This document shows, one piece after another, positions 32,155-41,850 of a stretch of 64,000 nucleotides of DNA. Source of the DNA: Acinetobacter wuhouensis (GTDB lineage: Bacteria; Pseudomonadota; Gammaproteobacteria; Pseudomonadales; Moraxellaceae). Made by a program: the position numbers and the translations under genes. The notes under the pieces are model-generated. The model made no database searches. It saw only the letters and a program-made list of their open reading frames with translations, and was not told the origin of the DNA. Each line of letters begins with the position of its first letter. The first letter of the stretch is position 1. The stretch spans positions 3,596,001 to 3,660,000 of the forward strand of contig NZ_CP031716.1 in the NCBI RefSeq assembly GCF_001696605.3, written 5' to 3'.

Positions 32155-32955
32155 ATGATGGAATGGTTAGAACTACTCTTACCTGCATGGATTATGGGAA
32201 CACTGTTGGTGTTTCTCACTGCGCCACTGGGTTGTTTGATGCTTTGGCGTAGAATGTCTTTCTTTGCCGACACCATGGCACATGGGACTTTGCTTGGCGT
32301 GGCTTTGGCTGCTGTTTTGAGCTTACCGCTGTGGGTCGGTGTAACCTTCACTGCTGTGCTTTTGGTAGCTGTACTGTGGGTCTTACATGATCCTCGTTTA
32401 CCGAATGATGCCTTACTGGCGCTTTGTGCAGCGACCCTGCTCTGTTCAGGGTTATTGCTGATTCAACATTTACCCGCATTGCGTCCTGAATTATTGAGTT
32501 ATTTATTTGGTGATCTGTTGACTATTGAATGGTCTGATTTACCAATATTTACTGCGGTAATCGTCGGTGCATTGGCTGTGCTCTATCACTACTGGCAAGC
32601 ACAGGTTCAAATTGCCATTGATCCTGATATTGCTGTCAGTGAAGGTGTCAATGCGAAATGGCAACGCTTAATTTTTATGTTGTTATTGGCTTTATTTACC
32701 GTATTGGCCTTGCGTGCAGTGGGTTCATTATTAATGGGTGCTTTACTGGTTATTCCTGCTTTGGCTTCCCGTTTGATTGCTCATTCACCTAAACAAATGG
32801 TGATTGGTGCTTTTATCATTGCCCAAATCGGGGTGACTGTCGGCTTATGGTCGAGCGCAGCTTTAAATATCTCAACAGGTTTAAGCATTGTTTTAACCAT
32901 GTCGATTTTGTTTGCAGTTGTCTTTATTTCTCAAAAAATTAAAAAAGTGGCTTGA
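32155..32955 (+). CDS. znuB: Zinc ABC transporter permease ZnuB
   Basis: A 266-residue inner-membrane permease of the ABC-3 family with about eight hydrophobic helices. Typical segments are PLGCLMLWRRMSFFADTMAHG near the N-terminus and LRAVGSLLMGALLVIPALASR. It starts 3 bp after the znuC stop, so the two are translationally coupled; a second ATG lies three bases in. Confidence 0.95.
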   Translation: MMEWLELLLPAWIMGTLLVFLTAPLGCLMLWRRMSFFADTMAHGTLLGVALAAVLSLPLWVGVTFTAVLLVAVLWVLHDPRLPNDALLALCAATLLCSGLLLIQHLPALRPELLSYLFGDLLTIEWSDLPIFTAVIVGALAVLYHYWQAQVQIAIDPDIAVSEGVNAKWQRLIFMLLLALFTVLALRAVGSLLMGALLVIPALASRLIAHSPKQMVIGAFIIAQIGVTVGLWSSAALNISTGLSIVLTMSILFAVVFISQKIKKVA

Positions 32956-32967
32956 TCCGAAGCCACT
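32946..32967 (-). terminator. Terminator shared by convergent znuB and LysE genes
   Basis: AGTGGCTT / AAGCCACT stem with a 6-base loop, overlapping the last codons of both genes. Leftward it is followed by six T residues, so it works best for the LysE transcript. Confidence 0.75.
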
Positions 32968-33586
32968 AGATCAAACTTTTCAATGAAATATACAAACCAT
33001 ACACTGCAATCACAATAAGAATCACGCCACACAAGCCCAACACTTTTGCATAAAGTTTACTTTTGGCTAACTTGTTAAAAGACAAATAAACCAAAGACAA
33101 TGTCAGAAAATCTAAAATAATCCATGCCATGACCAAAATTGCCAAACTAATATTAATATTTGCATGAATCCCGATAAATTGAGGGAAGAAAGACGAGAAG
33201 AAAATAATATCTTTGGGATTTGAAATGCCAACTAAGAAACCTTTAACCACACCGCCATCAACTGGTGATAATACAGTTTCAGCTTGATCATTCTTCTGAG
33301 AAGAAACATCTTTGAGTATGTCATAACCCAAATAGGCAATATAAAAACAGCCAAGAATTTTAATGATAAGAAACAATGTTTCATTAACACTAAACATGCC
33401 TTTTAAAATTAAAATTGATGCGGTGATCAACACCAATGAAGCTAAGTTTGTACCAATAATGGTTTGCAAAGCTTTGCGATAGCCGCCTTTTAAACCCGCG
33501 CTCGCCACCAAGATCATCACAGGCCCAGGTGTCGCAATCATGATAATGACGGTGATAACGTAAAGATACAGTTCAAGATAATTCAA
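32966..33586 (-). CDS. LysE/RhtB-family amino acid exporter
   Basis: A 206-residue inner-membrane protein with about six helices. The family signature is TPGPVMILVASAGLKGGYR near the N-terminus and GISNPKDIIFFSSFFPQFI in the middle. Members export amino acids or related compounds; the substrate is unknown. It follows a second LysE-family gene by 27 bp and probably shares its transcript. Confidence 0.92.
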   Translation of the reverse strand: MNYLELYLYVITVIIMIATPGPVMILVASAGLKGGYRKALQTIIGTNLASLVLITASILILKGMFSVNETLFLIIKILGCFYIAYLGYDILKDVSSQKNDQAETVLSPVDGGVVKGFLVGISNPKDIIFFSSFFPQFIGIHANINISLAILVMAWIILDFLTLSLVYLSFNKLAKSKLYAKVLGLCGVILIVIAVYGLYISLKSLI

Positions 33587-33613
33587 ACATTGCCCTCTGA
33601 TTTTTCAATCAAA

Positions 33614-34234
33614 CTACTGATGTACCAAACTCAACAAACCAGCTGCACAGCTAAATAACACAGCAAAGGTACGGTTCATATATTTCTGCTGCTTTGGTGA
33701 TTTGAGCAATCTTAATACTTTCGCCGCCAAGCCCGTATAACCAGCCATCACGATCAAATCAATCGTCACCATGGTGGTCGCCATAATCACATATTGAATC
33801 CATTGCGGTTTTGATAAATCTAAAAATTGTGGCAAAACTGCCAGTAAAAATACAATTGCTTTGGGGTTACTGATATTGACAATAAAACCATTTAAAATCA
33901 GTTTTGGAATAGATTTAGTTGGCTGTTCAGTTTGAATATCAATGGATTGTGTTTTTGCTGTCCATTGTATATAAGCCAAATATAAGAGATATAAGACACC
34001 AAACCATTTCACGACTAAAAAAGCTACGGGTGTTGTGGCAAATAAAACCCCAACACCTGCCGCAACAACCATGATTTGCACAAGTAGCGCCAACTGGAGT
34101 CCAATCGCATTCCAATAACCACGGCGAAAACCATAGTTTAAACCACTCGACATAGACGCAATTGCACCTGCACCAGGGGAAATACTAATCACCCAACACG
34201 CCAACATATAGGCAAACCAAACTTGATATGACAT
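33614..34234 (-). CDS. LysE/RhtB-family amino acid exporter
   Basis: A 206-residue paralogue of the next gene downstream with the same signatures (SPGAGAIASMSSGLNYGFRRG, ISNPKAIVFLLAVLPQFL). I chose the ATG at 34234; the longer frame opens with TTG at 34258 and has no ribosome-binding site, while the chosen length equals that of the paralogue. Two adjacent exporters suggest a tandem duplication or a two-component export pair. The substrate is unknown. Confidence 0.9.
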   Translation of the reverse strand: MSYQVWFAYMLACWVISISPGAGAIASMSSGLNYGFRRGYWNAIGLQLALLVQIMVVAAGVGVLFATTPVAFLVVKWFGVLYLLYLAYIQWTAKTQSIDIQTEQPTKSIPKLILNGFIVNISNPKAIVFLLAVLPQFLDLSKPQWIQYVIMATTMVTIDLIVMAGYTGLAAKVLRLLKSPKQQKYMNRTFAVLFSCAAGLLSLVHQ

Positions 34235-34395
34235 AACAACAGAAGAGGAGATTTTCAAAGTTTAATTATAGCTTTTTTAAATCGAAATTTTTCGATTAAT
34301 TTAATTGTTAAAAAGTATAAGTCTTGTCTATGCTGTTCTCACTTGATCATGCACAATAAGCTTTGGATAAAAAATAATTGAGGAGCCATCACCAT

Positions 34396-35316
34396 ATGAC
34401 AGCCCAATCTGTAATTCTGCCATTACCTTCAAACCATGCGCGTTTTATTGTTATTAATTTAAAAGATCTGTCTATTGATGGCTTAAAAGAACAACTCAAT
34501 GCTTTGTTTAGCACTCGCGATCGTTTAATCACACAACATCCTGATGCTGAAATTAAGACTTCTGTCGCTTTTGGTCCTGAACTTTGGGCGAAGCTGTATG
34601 ATCAATCCCCTGCTGGTTTTAAACAACTTGAACCGATTCAGGGCTCTTTTGAAATGCCAGTCGTTCCAGCGGATGTATTTATTCACATTGCCTCGGCACG
34701 TGCTGATCTGTGTTTTGCTATGAGCCAATCTTTTTTTAATGGCATCCAAAATCAAGTTGAAGTTTTGGATGAACGTGTTTGTTTCCGTTATTTGGATGGT
34801 CGTGATTTAACAGGTTTTATTGATGGAACTGAAAATCCTCAATTCCCTGATGATCGTGATGAAGTGGCTTTATTAGGTGAAGATGCTGGAATTTTTGCAA
34901 AAGGTTCGTTTGTATTTGCTCAACGTTATGTTCATGATTTAGATAAATGGAAACATTTAAAAGTTGATGCGCAAGAGCATGTGATTGGTCGTACTAAGTT
35001 AGAAAGTATTGAGCTTGATGATGATGTGAAACCTGATAATGCGCATGTTGCCCGTGCTGTGATCGAAGATGATGAAGGTGAAGAGCTTGAAATCTTACGT
35101 CATTCTCTTCCTTATGGTGATGGTCAAGGTGAGCAAGGTTTGTTCTTTCTTGCGTATACCAAAGATTTAACGCGTATTGATAAAATGTTAGTGCGTATGT
35201 TTGGTACGAGCGGTGATGGGATTCATGACCGTCTTCTTCATTTTGTCACTGCTGTTGATGGGGCTTATTTCTTTGCGCCAAGTGAGCATTTGCTGGAAGA
35301 GATTTTGGAAGGGTAA
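34396..35316 (+). CDS. DyP-type haem peroxidase
   Basis: A 306-residue dye-decolourising peroxidase (YfeX-like class). The distal GxxDG motif appears as GFIDGTENPQFPDDRDEVA (catalytic Asp and Arg region). The proximal His is probably in NAHVARAVIEDDEGEE, and the LFFLAYTKDLTRIDKML segment matches the family. It has no signal peptide, so it is cytoplasmic or encapsulated; no encapsulin gene is beside it. The start at 34396 follows TGAGGAG; the frame could open at TTG 34378 but that codon overlaps the ribosome-binding site. Confidence 0.94.
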   Translation: MTAQSVILPLPSNHARFIVINLKDLSIDGLKEQLNALFSTRDRLITQHPDAEIKTSVAFGPELWAKLYDQSPAGFKQLEPIQGSFEMPVVPADVFIHIASARADLCFAMSQSFFNGIQNQVEVLDERVCFRYLDGRDLTGFIDGTENPQFPDDRDEVALLGEDAGIFAKGSFVFAQRYVHDLDKWKHLKVDAQEHVIGRTKLESIELDDDVKPDNAHVARAVIEDDEGEELEILRHSLPYGDGQGEQGLFFLAYTKDLTRIDKMLVRMFGTSGDGIHDRLLHFVTAVDGAYFFAPSEHLLEEILEG

Positions 35317-35320
35317 TCTT

Positions 35321-35352
35321 AAAAGGGCTTTAGTATTTTCTAAAGCCTTTTA
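35321..35352. terminator. Bidirectional terminator
   Basis: AAAAGGGCTTTAG / CTAAAGCCTTTT stem between the DyP gene and the convergent T6SS immunity gene, with T-runs in both directions. Confidence 0.8.
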
Positions 35353-35354
35353 CT

Positions 35355-35846
35355 TTATAGCTTACATTTATTAATAATTTGAAATTTTGGTGTACTATCA
35401 AAACTTATCAATGTAAAACCACGATCTATAAAGTTATCAGATTCTTCAGTTGCATCATGATAATCCCATTCAGAAATACCATTATTTTTTAAAGCTACGT
35501 CAAAATTAAAATTAATACCACCATCTTCATCATAAAAGACAATTTTATAATGATTATTATCAATTTTTTTAATCTTGCTGACTTTATAAAATGGATGATC
35601 TGGCGAATCAAAAGTAAATTGGATAGATTTCTTTTTTTTATCAAAATTAACAGTATTAATATTTAATCCTTTCTTTGTCATATTTGCATAAACTAAACAG
35701 TCATAGTTCCATTTAGACTGTTTATCTTTATAAATGTAATAATTAGATTTAGCTTTAAATTGATCAAAAAAAGTATCAACAATATTACCAAATGATAAAG
35801 TTGGGAAAAGTAACAATAAAATTAAATAATTTTTTTTCACTGACAT
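35355..35846 (-). CDS. Exported small protein, candidate T6SS immunity protein 2
   Basis: A 163-residue protein. The signal peptide MSVKKNYLILLLLFPTLSFG would send it to the periplasm. The mature part is rich in Lys, Asp, Asn and aromatics, beta-rich, with two Cys (about 50 and near the C-terminus). I recognise no family. It is last in the vgrG-effector cluster and overlaps the preceding small gene by 10 bp, so it is translationally coupled. A periplasmic protein encoded behind a peptidoglycan-cleaving effector is what an immunity protein looks like. The gene is strongly A/T-rich. Confidence 0.72.
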   Translation of the reverse strand: MSVKKNYLILLLLFPTLSFGNIVDTFFDQFKAKSNYYIYKDKQSKWNYDCLVYANMTKKGLNINTVNFDKKKKSIQFTFDSPDHPFYKVSKIKKIDNNHYKIVFYDEDGGINFNFDVALKNNGISEWDYHDATEESDNFIDRGFTLISFDSTPKFQIINKCKL

Positions 35847-36256
35847 TTCCCTTCTGTTTTAAATTTACCTATATCATTCTTATCCACCGCATAAAAAGAT
35901 AAATCATCCATCCTTCTACGACCTTCGTAAGCATCCCATTGATAAACATTACCATTATTCAGTTTTTTTATTTTATAAATATAATTTACATTAAATTCAT
36001 TACGGACAAATAAAGAATTATTTGTTTTTTTTAAAATTAAATAATCAGTTTTCTCTGGCAAGCCTAAATATAAATGATTCTTTGTCAAAACTATATTTTC
36101 AATCTCGTTCGTTGTTTCAGCTTGACATAATCTAACAAATTTATCTTTTTTCTTTTCAACCATCACATAATCACCAGGAGGAACTAATGCAAATGCTGAG
36201 GTTACAAAAAAAGATAATATTAAACCTAATAAACTAACCAAAATCTTATCTTTCAT
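35837..36256 (-). CDS. Exported small protein, candidate T6SS immunity protein 1
   Basis: A 139-residue protein. The signal peptide MKDKILVSLLGLILSFFVTS (cut near AFA) gives a periplasmic mature form of about 115 residues. It is beta-rich, with two Cys (LCQAE and the terminal KCQ), and has the VPPGDYVMVEKKKDKFVRL start. It begins 4 bp after the effector stop, the normal place for a cognate immunity gene. I recognise no family. Together with the next gene it gives two exported partners for a two-enzyme effector. Confidence 0.75.
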   Translation of the reverse strand: MKDKILVSLLGLILSFFVTSAFALVPPGDYVMVEKKKDKFVRLCQAETTNEIENIVLTKNHLYLGLPEKTDYLILKKTNNSLFVRNEFNVNYIYKIKKLNNGNVYQWDAYEGRRRMDDLSFYAVDKNDIGKFKTEGKCQ

Positions 36257-36260
36257 GTCA

Positions 36261-38393
36261 TTAATTTCTTCTAACTTGTGTCATTGTATAAGTACTGCCA
36301 TTGTAAGCAGTTTTACCACGTAAAAAACCATTAGTTATGTAAAGTTTATTAGTTTCACTTGCCCCTTTATCTTTATGTCTAGTTCCTACATCATAAAAAC
36401 GATAATAATTTTTTCCATTCTCACAACCTCTACCAATAACTACTATAAAATGATCAGTTGTGTTTTCATTGTAACCATAGTTTAGCTTATGATCCACGCC
36501 CACCATAACAGGATGACCTGCATCAAGCTCTTTATCTAAATAATTCAATCCATTTTGAAAATCATTTGTTGGATTAATAGCATTATGAACCGAATTTTCT
36601 AATGCAACCTGGAATAACTTTGTAGAGGAACCAGCAGTTGAACTTAAACCACTCTTTTTTAAAATCAGTACGCAAGTTCTTGCACAAGCAACATTCGGTC
36701 TTGGTTGTGTAAATTGAGAAATCCAATCAACAGATCCACTTAAATCAACATGATTCTTATGACAATCAGGGCATAAGCCTTTTGCTGTTTCTGTTTTCTT
36801 TATAGAACATGCAAAGTTTGTTTCTAAATTTTTAGCATCTAACCCTTGTGTAAGATGCTTATTAATTTCCTCAGTTACTTCCCATACATAAGTTTTACCA
36901 TCATCAAACCCTCTTATTGGAATTTTATTCCCATTTTTATCTGTTTTAAAACTACCATCTTTCTTAGTTCTGTATGCAAAAACATTTTGATATTCTCCTT
37001 TCTCTTTCATGAAAGAAGGGTTTGCATGATAAGGACTTGTTTTCCCTCCACCCTCATATACAATATCATCAGGCTTGTTTTTACCTGCCAGCAATGGTCT
37101 TGGATAATTTATATACAAATACATATCTGTTAATGATTTCATCAACTTATGACGATTTGCTTTCATAAAATGTTTTTTTACAAGGTCTAATTGCTGAACA
37201 GCAGACATATTTGTAAGCGTTTTTACTGAAATTTTTAGGTCTGTACGAACATCTGGACCAAATTGAATTAAACCATAATAGCCCAAACCATTAGGTTGAG
37301 CTGGACTAAATGATCCTCCAGTTTCCAAGTGCATACATGCCATCAAATTATTCGCCATATTTTTAATATCATTTGGCCACATGTCCTTACAAATTTGAAT
37401 AACCTTTTTTCTAAATTCACAATTTACAAACTTTCCACTTTTTCCCCATGCTATTCCATAATCCTTACATACACACCCACTTAAGCTTGCTACAGCTACA
37501 GGCTTTTTATCTTCATTATGCTCCTGTTGCACCTCTATCTTTTGAGGTGGAGGTGGTACAGGTTTTTGCTGAGGTGACACAGGGGGTGTCAGTTCTTTTT
37601 TAGATTCTATTGCCTTTGGTTGAGGTTGAGGTTGAGGTTGAGGTTGAGGTTGAGGTTGAGGTTGAGGTTGAGGTTGAGGTTGAGGTTGAGGTTGAGGTTG
37701 AGGTTGAGGTTGAGGTTGAGGTTGAGGTTGAGGTTGAGGTTGAGGTTGAGTATTTGCAGTTTTCTGCTCGATAGTTTTACTTTTTGTATCTGTTGAAGCT
37801 GAGGACTTCGAACCTGAAGACTTATTTTTACGATCTAGAGCAACTGTACCCGTTTTCTTCACTGGTGGAACTTTCACAGTTGAGTTTTCGTCTAATTTTA
37901 TTATTGCATCAGCATTTCCCTCTACAATGTCTATTTCTTGTTTTTGATAAATTTTATTTGGAGACTTAATATTTGGGTTTAAAGCCAATAGAGCAGAAAC
38001 CGTTGTATGATGTTCTTCTGCAATTTTAGAAAGTGTATCACCACTCTTAACTTTATATGTCCCTCTCCAATATTTACCTTGCTCTTGATGTGGCAATAAA
38101 GTCACATCAAACTTCATTTTTGGACTAATAAGCTTTACTTTTATATTTTTACTTGGTGTATGTATTTCACCAATTTTCTTCATAGTTTTATCAATATCTT
38201 TACGAACAAAAACAGTTAGCGTATTCCCTCCAACATATTTAAGAGAAATTTCCCCTTGTCCATTCGTATTACCCTTTTTTACTAACTCTTTACCATTTTT
38301 AATTTCATAATATAAATTTGGAATTGGCTTATGTGTTAAATCATGTAAAGTAAAAGTAATATTGTATAATTTGTCTTTTAATGCTGTATTCAT
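36261..38393 (-). CDS. T6SS VgrG-linked effector: LysM, lysozyme-like and papain-like domains
   Basis: A 710-residue cargo protein with no signal peptide. Residues 1-92 are a beta-sandwich-like region ([20 protein letters not shown]). LysM is at 113-156 ([20 protein letters not shown]). A perfect (QP)22 linker is at 216-259. A Cys-rich lysozyme/transglycosylase-like domain is at about 300-520, with candidate catalytic Glu357 in HLETGGSF and then [25 protein letters not shown]-terminal papain-like (C39/NlpC-like) domain at about 540-710 has Cys574 (CARTC), His648 (DHFIVVIG) and Asp668. This suggests a two-enzyme peptidoglycan hydrolase, cutting glycan and peptide. It starts 20 bp after vgrG behind AGAAGG. 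No PAAR or adaptor gene is adjacent. The catalytic roles are inferred. Confidence 0.85.
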   Translation of the reverse strand: MNTALKDKLYNITFTLHDLTHKPIPNLYYEIKNGKELVKKGNTNGQGEISLKYVGGNTLTVFVRKDIDKTMKKIGEIHTPSKNIKVKLISPKMKFDVTLLPHQEQGKYWRGTYKVKSGDTLSKIAEEHHTTVSALLALNPNIKSPNKIYQKQEIDIVEGNADAIIKLDENSTVKVPPVKKTGTVALDRKNKSSGSKSSASTDTKSKTIEQKTANTQPQPQPQPQPQPQPQPQPQPQPQPQPQPQPQPQPQPQPQPQPQPKAIESKKELTPPVSPQQKPVPPPPQKIEVQQEHNEDKKPVAVASLSGCVCKDYGIAWGKSGKFVNCEFRKKVIQICKDMWPNDIKNMANNLMACMHLETGGSFSPAQPNGLGYYGLIQFGPDVRTDLKISVKTLTNMSAVQQLDLVKKHFMKANRHKLMKSLTDMYLYINYPRPLLAGKNKPDDIVYEGGGKTSPYHANPSFMKEKGEYQNVFAYRTKKDGSFKTDKNGNKIPIRGFDDGKTYVWEVTEEINKHLTQGLDAKNLETNFACSIKKTETAKGLCPDCHKNHVDLSGSVDWISQFTQPRPNVACARTCVLILKKSGLSSTAGSSTKLFQVALENSVHNAINPTNDFQNGLNYLDKELDAGHPVMVGVDHKLNYGYNENTTDHFIVVIGRGCENGKNYYRFYDVGTRHKDKGASETNKLYITNGFLRGKTAYNGSTYTMTQVRRN
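37620..37750 (-). repeat. Perfect hexanucleotide tandem repeat encoding (Gln-Pro)22
   Basis: About 21.5 copies of TGAGGT (minus strand CCTCAA) without one interruption. The period is 6, so gain or loss of units keeps the effector in frame and only changes linker length. The codons are identical throughout (CCT CAA), a sign of recent slippage-driven growth rather than old protein-level selection. Confidence 0.95.
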
Positions 38394-38413
38394 TTTCTTT
38401 TGCCTTCTTTTTA

Positions 38414-41400
38414 TTAAATGTTTTGATTTTCAGATTCAACCTCTGAATCATCTTCTTCAATTTCTACCACCCAGTCAGTATTAGTATCTACAAATACTTC
38501 TGCTGGCTCAGAAGAGTCAGAACCAATTCGTGCAGTTCGACCATTTTCATCTAATGAACCTCTTGAAATTCTTCCATCTTTAAACTTAGCTACATAAGAT
38601 AAATTTGGTAAATCAAAATCCCAGAACAAATCATAAACATCCAACTTATTACTATACATCACATTATTTGGTAGCTGAGGAACCTCATAAGATACTTTCG
38701 CCCCACTCATAAACACCTGCTGCCCACTCTTCACTTCAAACTTGCCACCCGTTTTAATGAAGACACCGCTACCATTCACAATCAGCTGAGTACCACCCGC
38801 TTTTAGATCAATCTCTTTGGTACTGGTCAGCTCAATTTTATCTTCTGTCGAAATCAGCTTAATCACTTTTTTGGCAATAATCTCGACCAAATCATCCTGA
38901 GCCTGAACTTTTAACGGACCTTTTGCTGCATAAGCACTCAAGCCCTTTTGTGCAGCAAACAAACTCAGCTTATCTTGCGCATGCGCCACAATATTCTTCT
39001 GCGCACTCAAATTAATCGAAGCACCAGAACTCTCAGCAATGTCTTGCGAAGCTTGTAAAATAATGTCTTCAGGTGTGGTTAAAGCAATACCGTTTGGAGA
39101 AGCCAATAGCATCAATGCTTGACGGAAAATTTTACCTTGTTCTTGTTTTTTATCATCACTACTGGTTTCAAGACCTTGGGTATAACCTTCCATAAAACCT
39201 TGTAAAGAGCTTAAAGCTTGCATTGGATTGACATCCAACTTACTACCCTTACCAAACGATCCGCACACACTGGTTAAATCAAAATCTTTAATTTCAACAT
39301 TACCCAAGACTTTACCAACATCCTTTAAAGCTTCGAGTGGATTAGAATCAAACTTGTCTTTTATGTCTTTAAAGCTAGATAATTTCCCTTTTAAAATATC
39401 CGAGCCGTGCTCTTCAATATTTTCAATAAAGTCTTTTAAATTTTCGACTGATTCTTTTGCATCATCAAAAAAGTCTTTAAATTCACTGACAATATTTTGG
39501 GTATCTTTGCCAAAGCTTTTAATATCATCAATGAAGTCACCACTACTTTTCAGTGCAGAAATAGGGTCAGAGCTAATCGCATTTTTAAACAAACCTACGG
39601 TTGCTTGTAATGCTTCATTTGCACCTTTTAGTTCTAAAGAGTTAATCAGTTTAGGTAGGCGATTGATCACATTTAAAGAGTCTGTTTGTTGTTTAACAGC
39701 AATTACACTCAAAGCTTTCATGCTTTCAGCACCTTGATTGAGCAAGGACTGTGCCTGTGCCGCTTCAAGATGATCCGCGATTGCATTTTCCTGTGCATAG
39801 GTGGTAATCAGCATCCCTTTACCTGCACGCATTGCACCATAAGCATCGGTTCGGAGTTCAAAACCTTCGCCACGACCATCGCTGACTTCTTTATCTTTAG
39901 GATGACTTAAATTACCTAGATTTAACTGTGTCGCTGCATGGCTACTTTGCAACTGAGCACTGATTTGCCCTGTCGTGTCATCGAAACGGAGTTGGTTAAA
40001 ACCAGAACCACCTACTTCAGAAGAACGAATACCACTGAGTTTTTTGGTATCAGGAAGCTGTCCTTTGATATCGAACATAGTTTGATGACGTTCAGCTTCA
40101 TGTAAGCGTCCCATCACAAATGGACGATCTACATTGCCATCAAAAAAGTCGATAACGACTATTTCACCGATACGCGGATGGAAACGTGTTCCATAGCCCT
40201 CACCTGCCCAAGAGGTCAACACATCGACCCAAGCCGAGTCCGTATCATTATCATTCGAACCTGCACCACCATCATGGGCATTATCATCGGTACGGGTAAA
40301 GAGGAAGCGAACCTTGATTCGTCCCCATTGATCCACATAGATGGTTTCGCCTTGAGGTCCAACGACTTTGGCACGTTGTGGGAAAGCCGATGGGCGATGG
40401 TCTAAAGGATTATATTCAGGAACAATCGAAATCCCGCGACGAACTAAAGACAACTCATTGGCTTGACGTTGATCTTTAATTAAGTGATTCCAATAACTTA
40501 AATTTAAAATCCTAGAGAGCTGATCTTGCAATTCTTTCGGTAAATTATTTTGATTATAAAAATTTTTGCCTAAAATCAAAAATTCGCGATCTGAACCTTC
40601 GTGTTGATCAATTTCAGGATGTTCTTTGAGTTCAAACCAATAACCGACTTGTGCATCGCGGACTGAACTGGTCGCAGTGAAATATTTAGACTGCAATTCC
40701 TGATATTGCGTAAGTTGATTATTGAGCTTTTCAATTTGTGCAGAACTTGAAGTCGTAGTCTGATCTTCACCCTTTAAGTCACTTGTCCAAGCAGGACTAA
40801 TGGTCCAAGCTTGTTCCAAACTTAAGGTTTCATTATCTTGTTGATCACTATGCGTATGATGGCTTAATACACTCTCACCTTGATCTTGCAACAAACTGTC
40901 TGCTTGCCAGCGTTGCACTTGAATTGCGGTAGATTGAATGGAACGTTGTGCGATCAAATTGGTAATGGTATCAAAACGTTCAGTTGCATGACTGCGATGA
41001 AAACGAATACTGCGTCTTGGCATCGCTTCATATTGAGAATTATCATCAATTAAGCGTAATTTCTGCGCTTGAATTTGAGCGGCTGAAACTGGAACAACTC
41101 TAGCCGCTTCATCGACCAGCCAATTTATCCCCTCACTACGCCAGAGGCGTGTTAAAAAGTCATAATCCGTTTCATTAGCTTGCATGACAAATGGGCGGAC
41201 ATCATACTCTTTTTTAAGACCACTACTGTCTAGACTCAAACTTGAAGCAAACAACGCACTTTTCGCTTGCCATTCCTTAAACAATATCTCGGTAATTTCA
41301 ACCACGCTTTTATTCATAAACACACGGCTGTTGCGACGTTTATGCCAAAGTGTAGAAGCATCCTCAAGTGTCAGCTTATACACCGTCAATGCACCATCGC

Positions 41401-41692
41401 TCTGCCCTTGACTCGCCCCTGTGATAATTCCTGTCGTACGATATAACTCACCAAAATCAGTCACTTGATCGACTGCAACTTGGCAACCAATGAATTGCTT
41501 TAACGGAATATGCGCATTGGTCGATAAACACAATAACTCAGCTTTTAAGCCTTGATTGATAATGTGCTGACCTTGAATGCATTGTAAAAATACACTGCTA
41601 TTTAAATTCTGATTGGAAAACTGCACATGAATGGCACGTTTCTGCATACTTAAGCCGAAGCTTTCAAGTAAGCTATTAATATTTTTTAACAT
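38414..41692 (-). CDS. vgrG: T6SS spike protein VgrG with helical insertion and C-terminal extension
   Basis: A 1,092-residue VgrG. The gp27-like base is at about 15-420. The gp5 OB-fold is at about 430-600 ([44 protein letters not shown]). An unusual Lys/Asp-rich helical insertion follows at about 640-835 ([20 protein letters not shown]). The DUF2345 beta-helix is at about 840-1000, ending [11 protein letters not shown]-terminal extension at about 1005-1092 has [20 protein letters not shown], resembling the TTR-like domains that load cargo. It forms the tip of the T6SS tube and probably carries the effector encoded next. No tss genes are in the window, so it is an orphan vgrG. Confidence 0.96.
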   Translation of the reverse strand: MLKNINSLLESFGLSMQKRAIHVQFSNQNLNSSVFLQCIQGQHIINQGLKAELLCLSTNAHIPLKQFIGCQVAVDQVTDFGELYRTTGIITGASQGQSDGALTVYKLTLEDASTLWHKRRNSRVFMNKSVVEITEILFKEWQAKSALFASSLSLDSSGLKKEYDVRPFVMQANETDYDFLTRLWRSEGINWLVDEAARVVPVSAAQIQAQKLRLIDDNSQYEAMPRRSIRFHRSHATERFDTITNLIAQRSIQSTAIQVQRWQADSLLQDQGESVLSHHTHSDQQDNETLSLEQAWTISPAWTSDLKGEDQTTTSSSAQIEKLNNQLTQYQELQSKYFTATSSVRDAQVGYWFELKEHPEIDQHEGSDREFLILGKNFYNQNNLPKELQDQLSRILNLSYWNHLIKDQRQANELSLVRRGISIVPEYNPLDHRPSAFPQRAKVVGPQGETIYVDQWGRIKVRFLFTRTDDNAHDGGAGSNDNDTDSAWVDVLTSWAGEGYGTRFHPRIGEIVVIDFFDGNVDRPFVMGRLHEAERHQTMFDIKGQLPDTKKLSGIRSSEVGGSGFNQLRFDDTTGQISAQLQSSHAATQLNLGNLSHPKDKEVSDGRGEGFELRTDAYGAMRAGKGMLITTYAQENAIADHLEAAQAQSLLNQGAESMKALSVIAVKQQTDSLNVINRLPKLINSLELKGANEALQATVGLFKNAISSDPISALKSSGDFIDDIKSFGKDTQNIVSEFKDFFDDAKESVENLKDFIENIEEHGSDILKGKLSSFKDIKDKFDSNPLEALKDVGKVLGNVEIKDFDLTSVCGSFGKGSKLDVNPMQALSSLQGFMEGYTQGLETSSDDKKQEQGKIFRQALMLLASPNGIALTTPEDIILQASQDIAESSGASINLSAQKNIVAHAQDKLSLFAAQKGLSAYAAKGPLKVQAQDDLVEIIAKKVIKLISTEDKIELTSTKEIDLKAGGTQLIVNGSGVFIKTGGKFEVKSGQQVFMSGAKVSYEVPQLPNNVMYSNKLDVYDLFWDFDLPNLSYVAKFKDGRISRGSLDENGRTARIGSDSSEPAEVFVDTNTDWVVEIEEDDSEVESENQNI

Positions 41693-41797
41693 TTTAATGA
41701 TGAATAGTTATTTTTTATGAAGTTATTTTAAACAATGAAGAATCAAAGGAAAGCTTAAAATTGTTAAATTTTTTATTTTTAGAAAAATCAAACATAA

Positions 41798-41826
41798 AAA
41801 ATGAGATCTATTTAAGATCTCATTTT
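41798..41826. terminator. Terminator after the malic enzyme gene
   Basis: Perfect 12-bp stem AAAATGAGATCT / AGATCTCATTTT with a 5-base loop. The symmetric A/T sides allow action in both directions. Confidence 0.85.
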
Positions 41827-41850
41827 CTTCATTTCAAATTAAATGCATGA

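Noticed and set aside
37620..37750. Regular short repeat considered as a CRISPR array
   Set aside because: It is a 6-bp unit without spacers and lies inside an open reading frame.
39228..39737. 169-residue frame on the plus strand
   Set aside because: It is antisense to the helical region of vgrG and arises from its Lys/Asp-rich codons.
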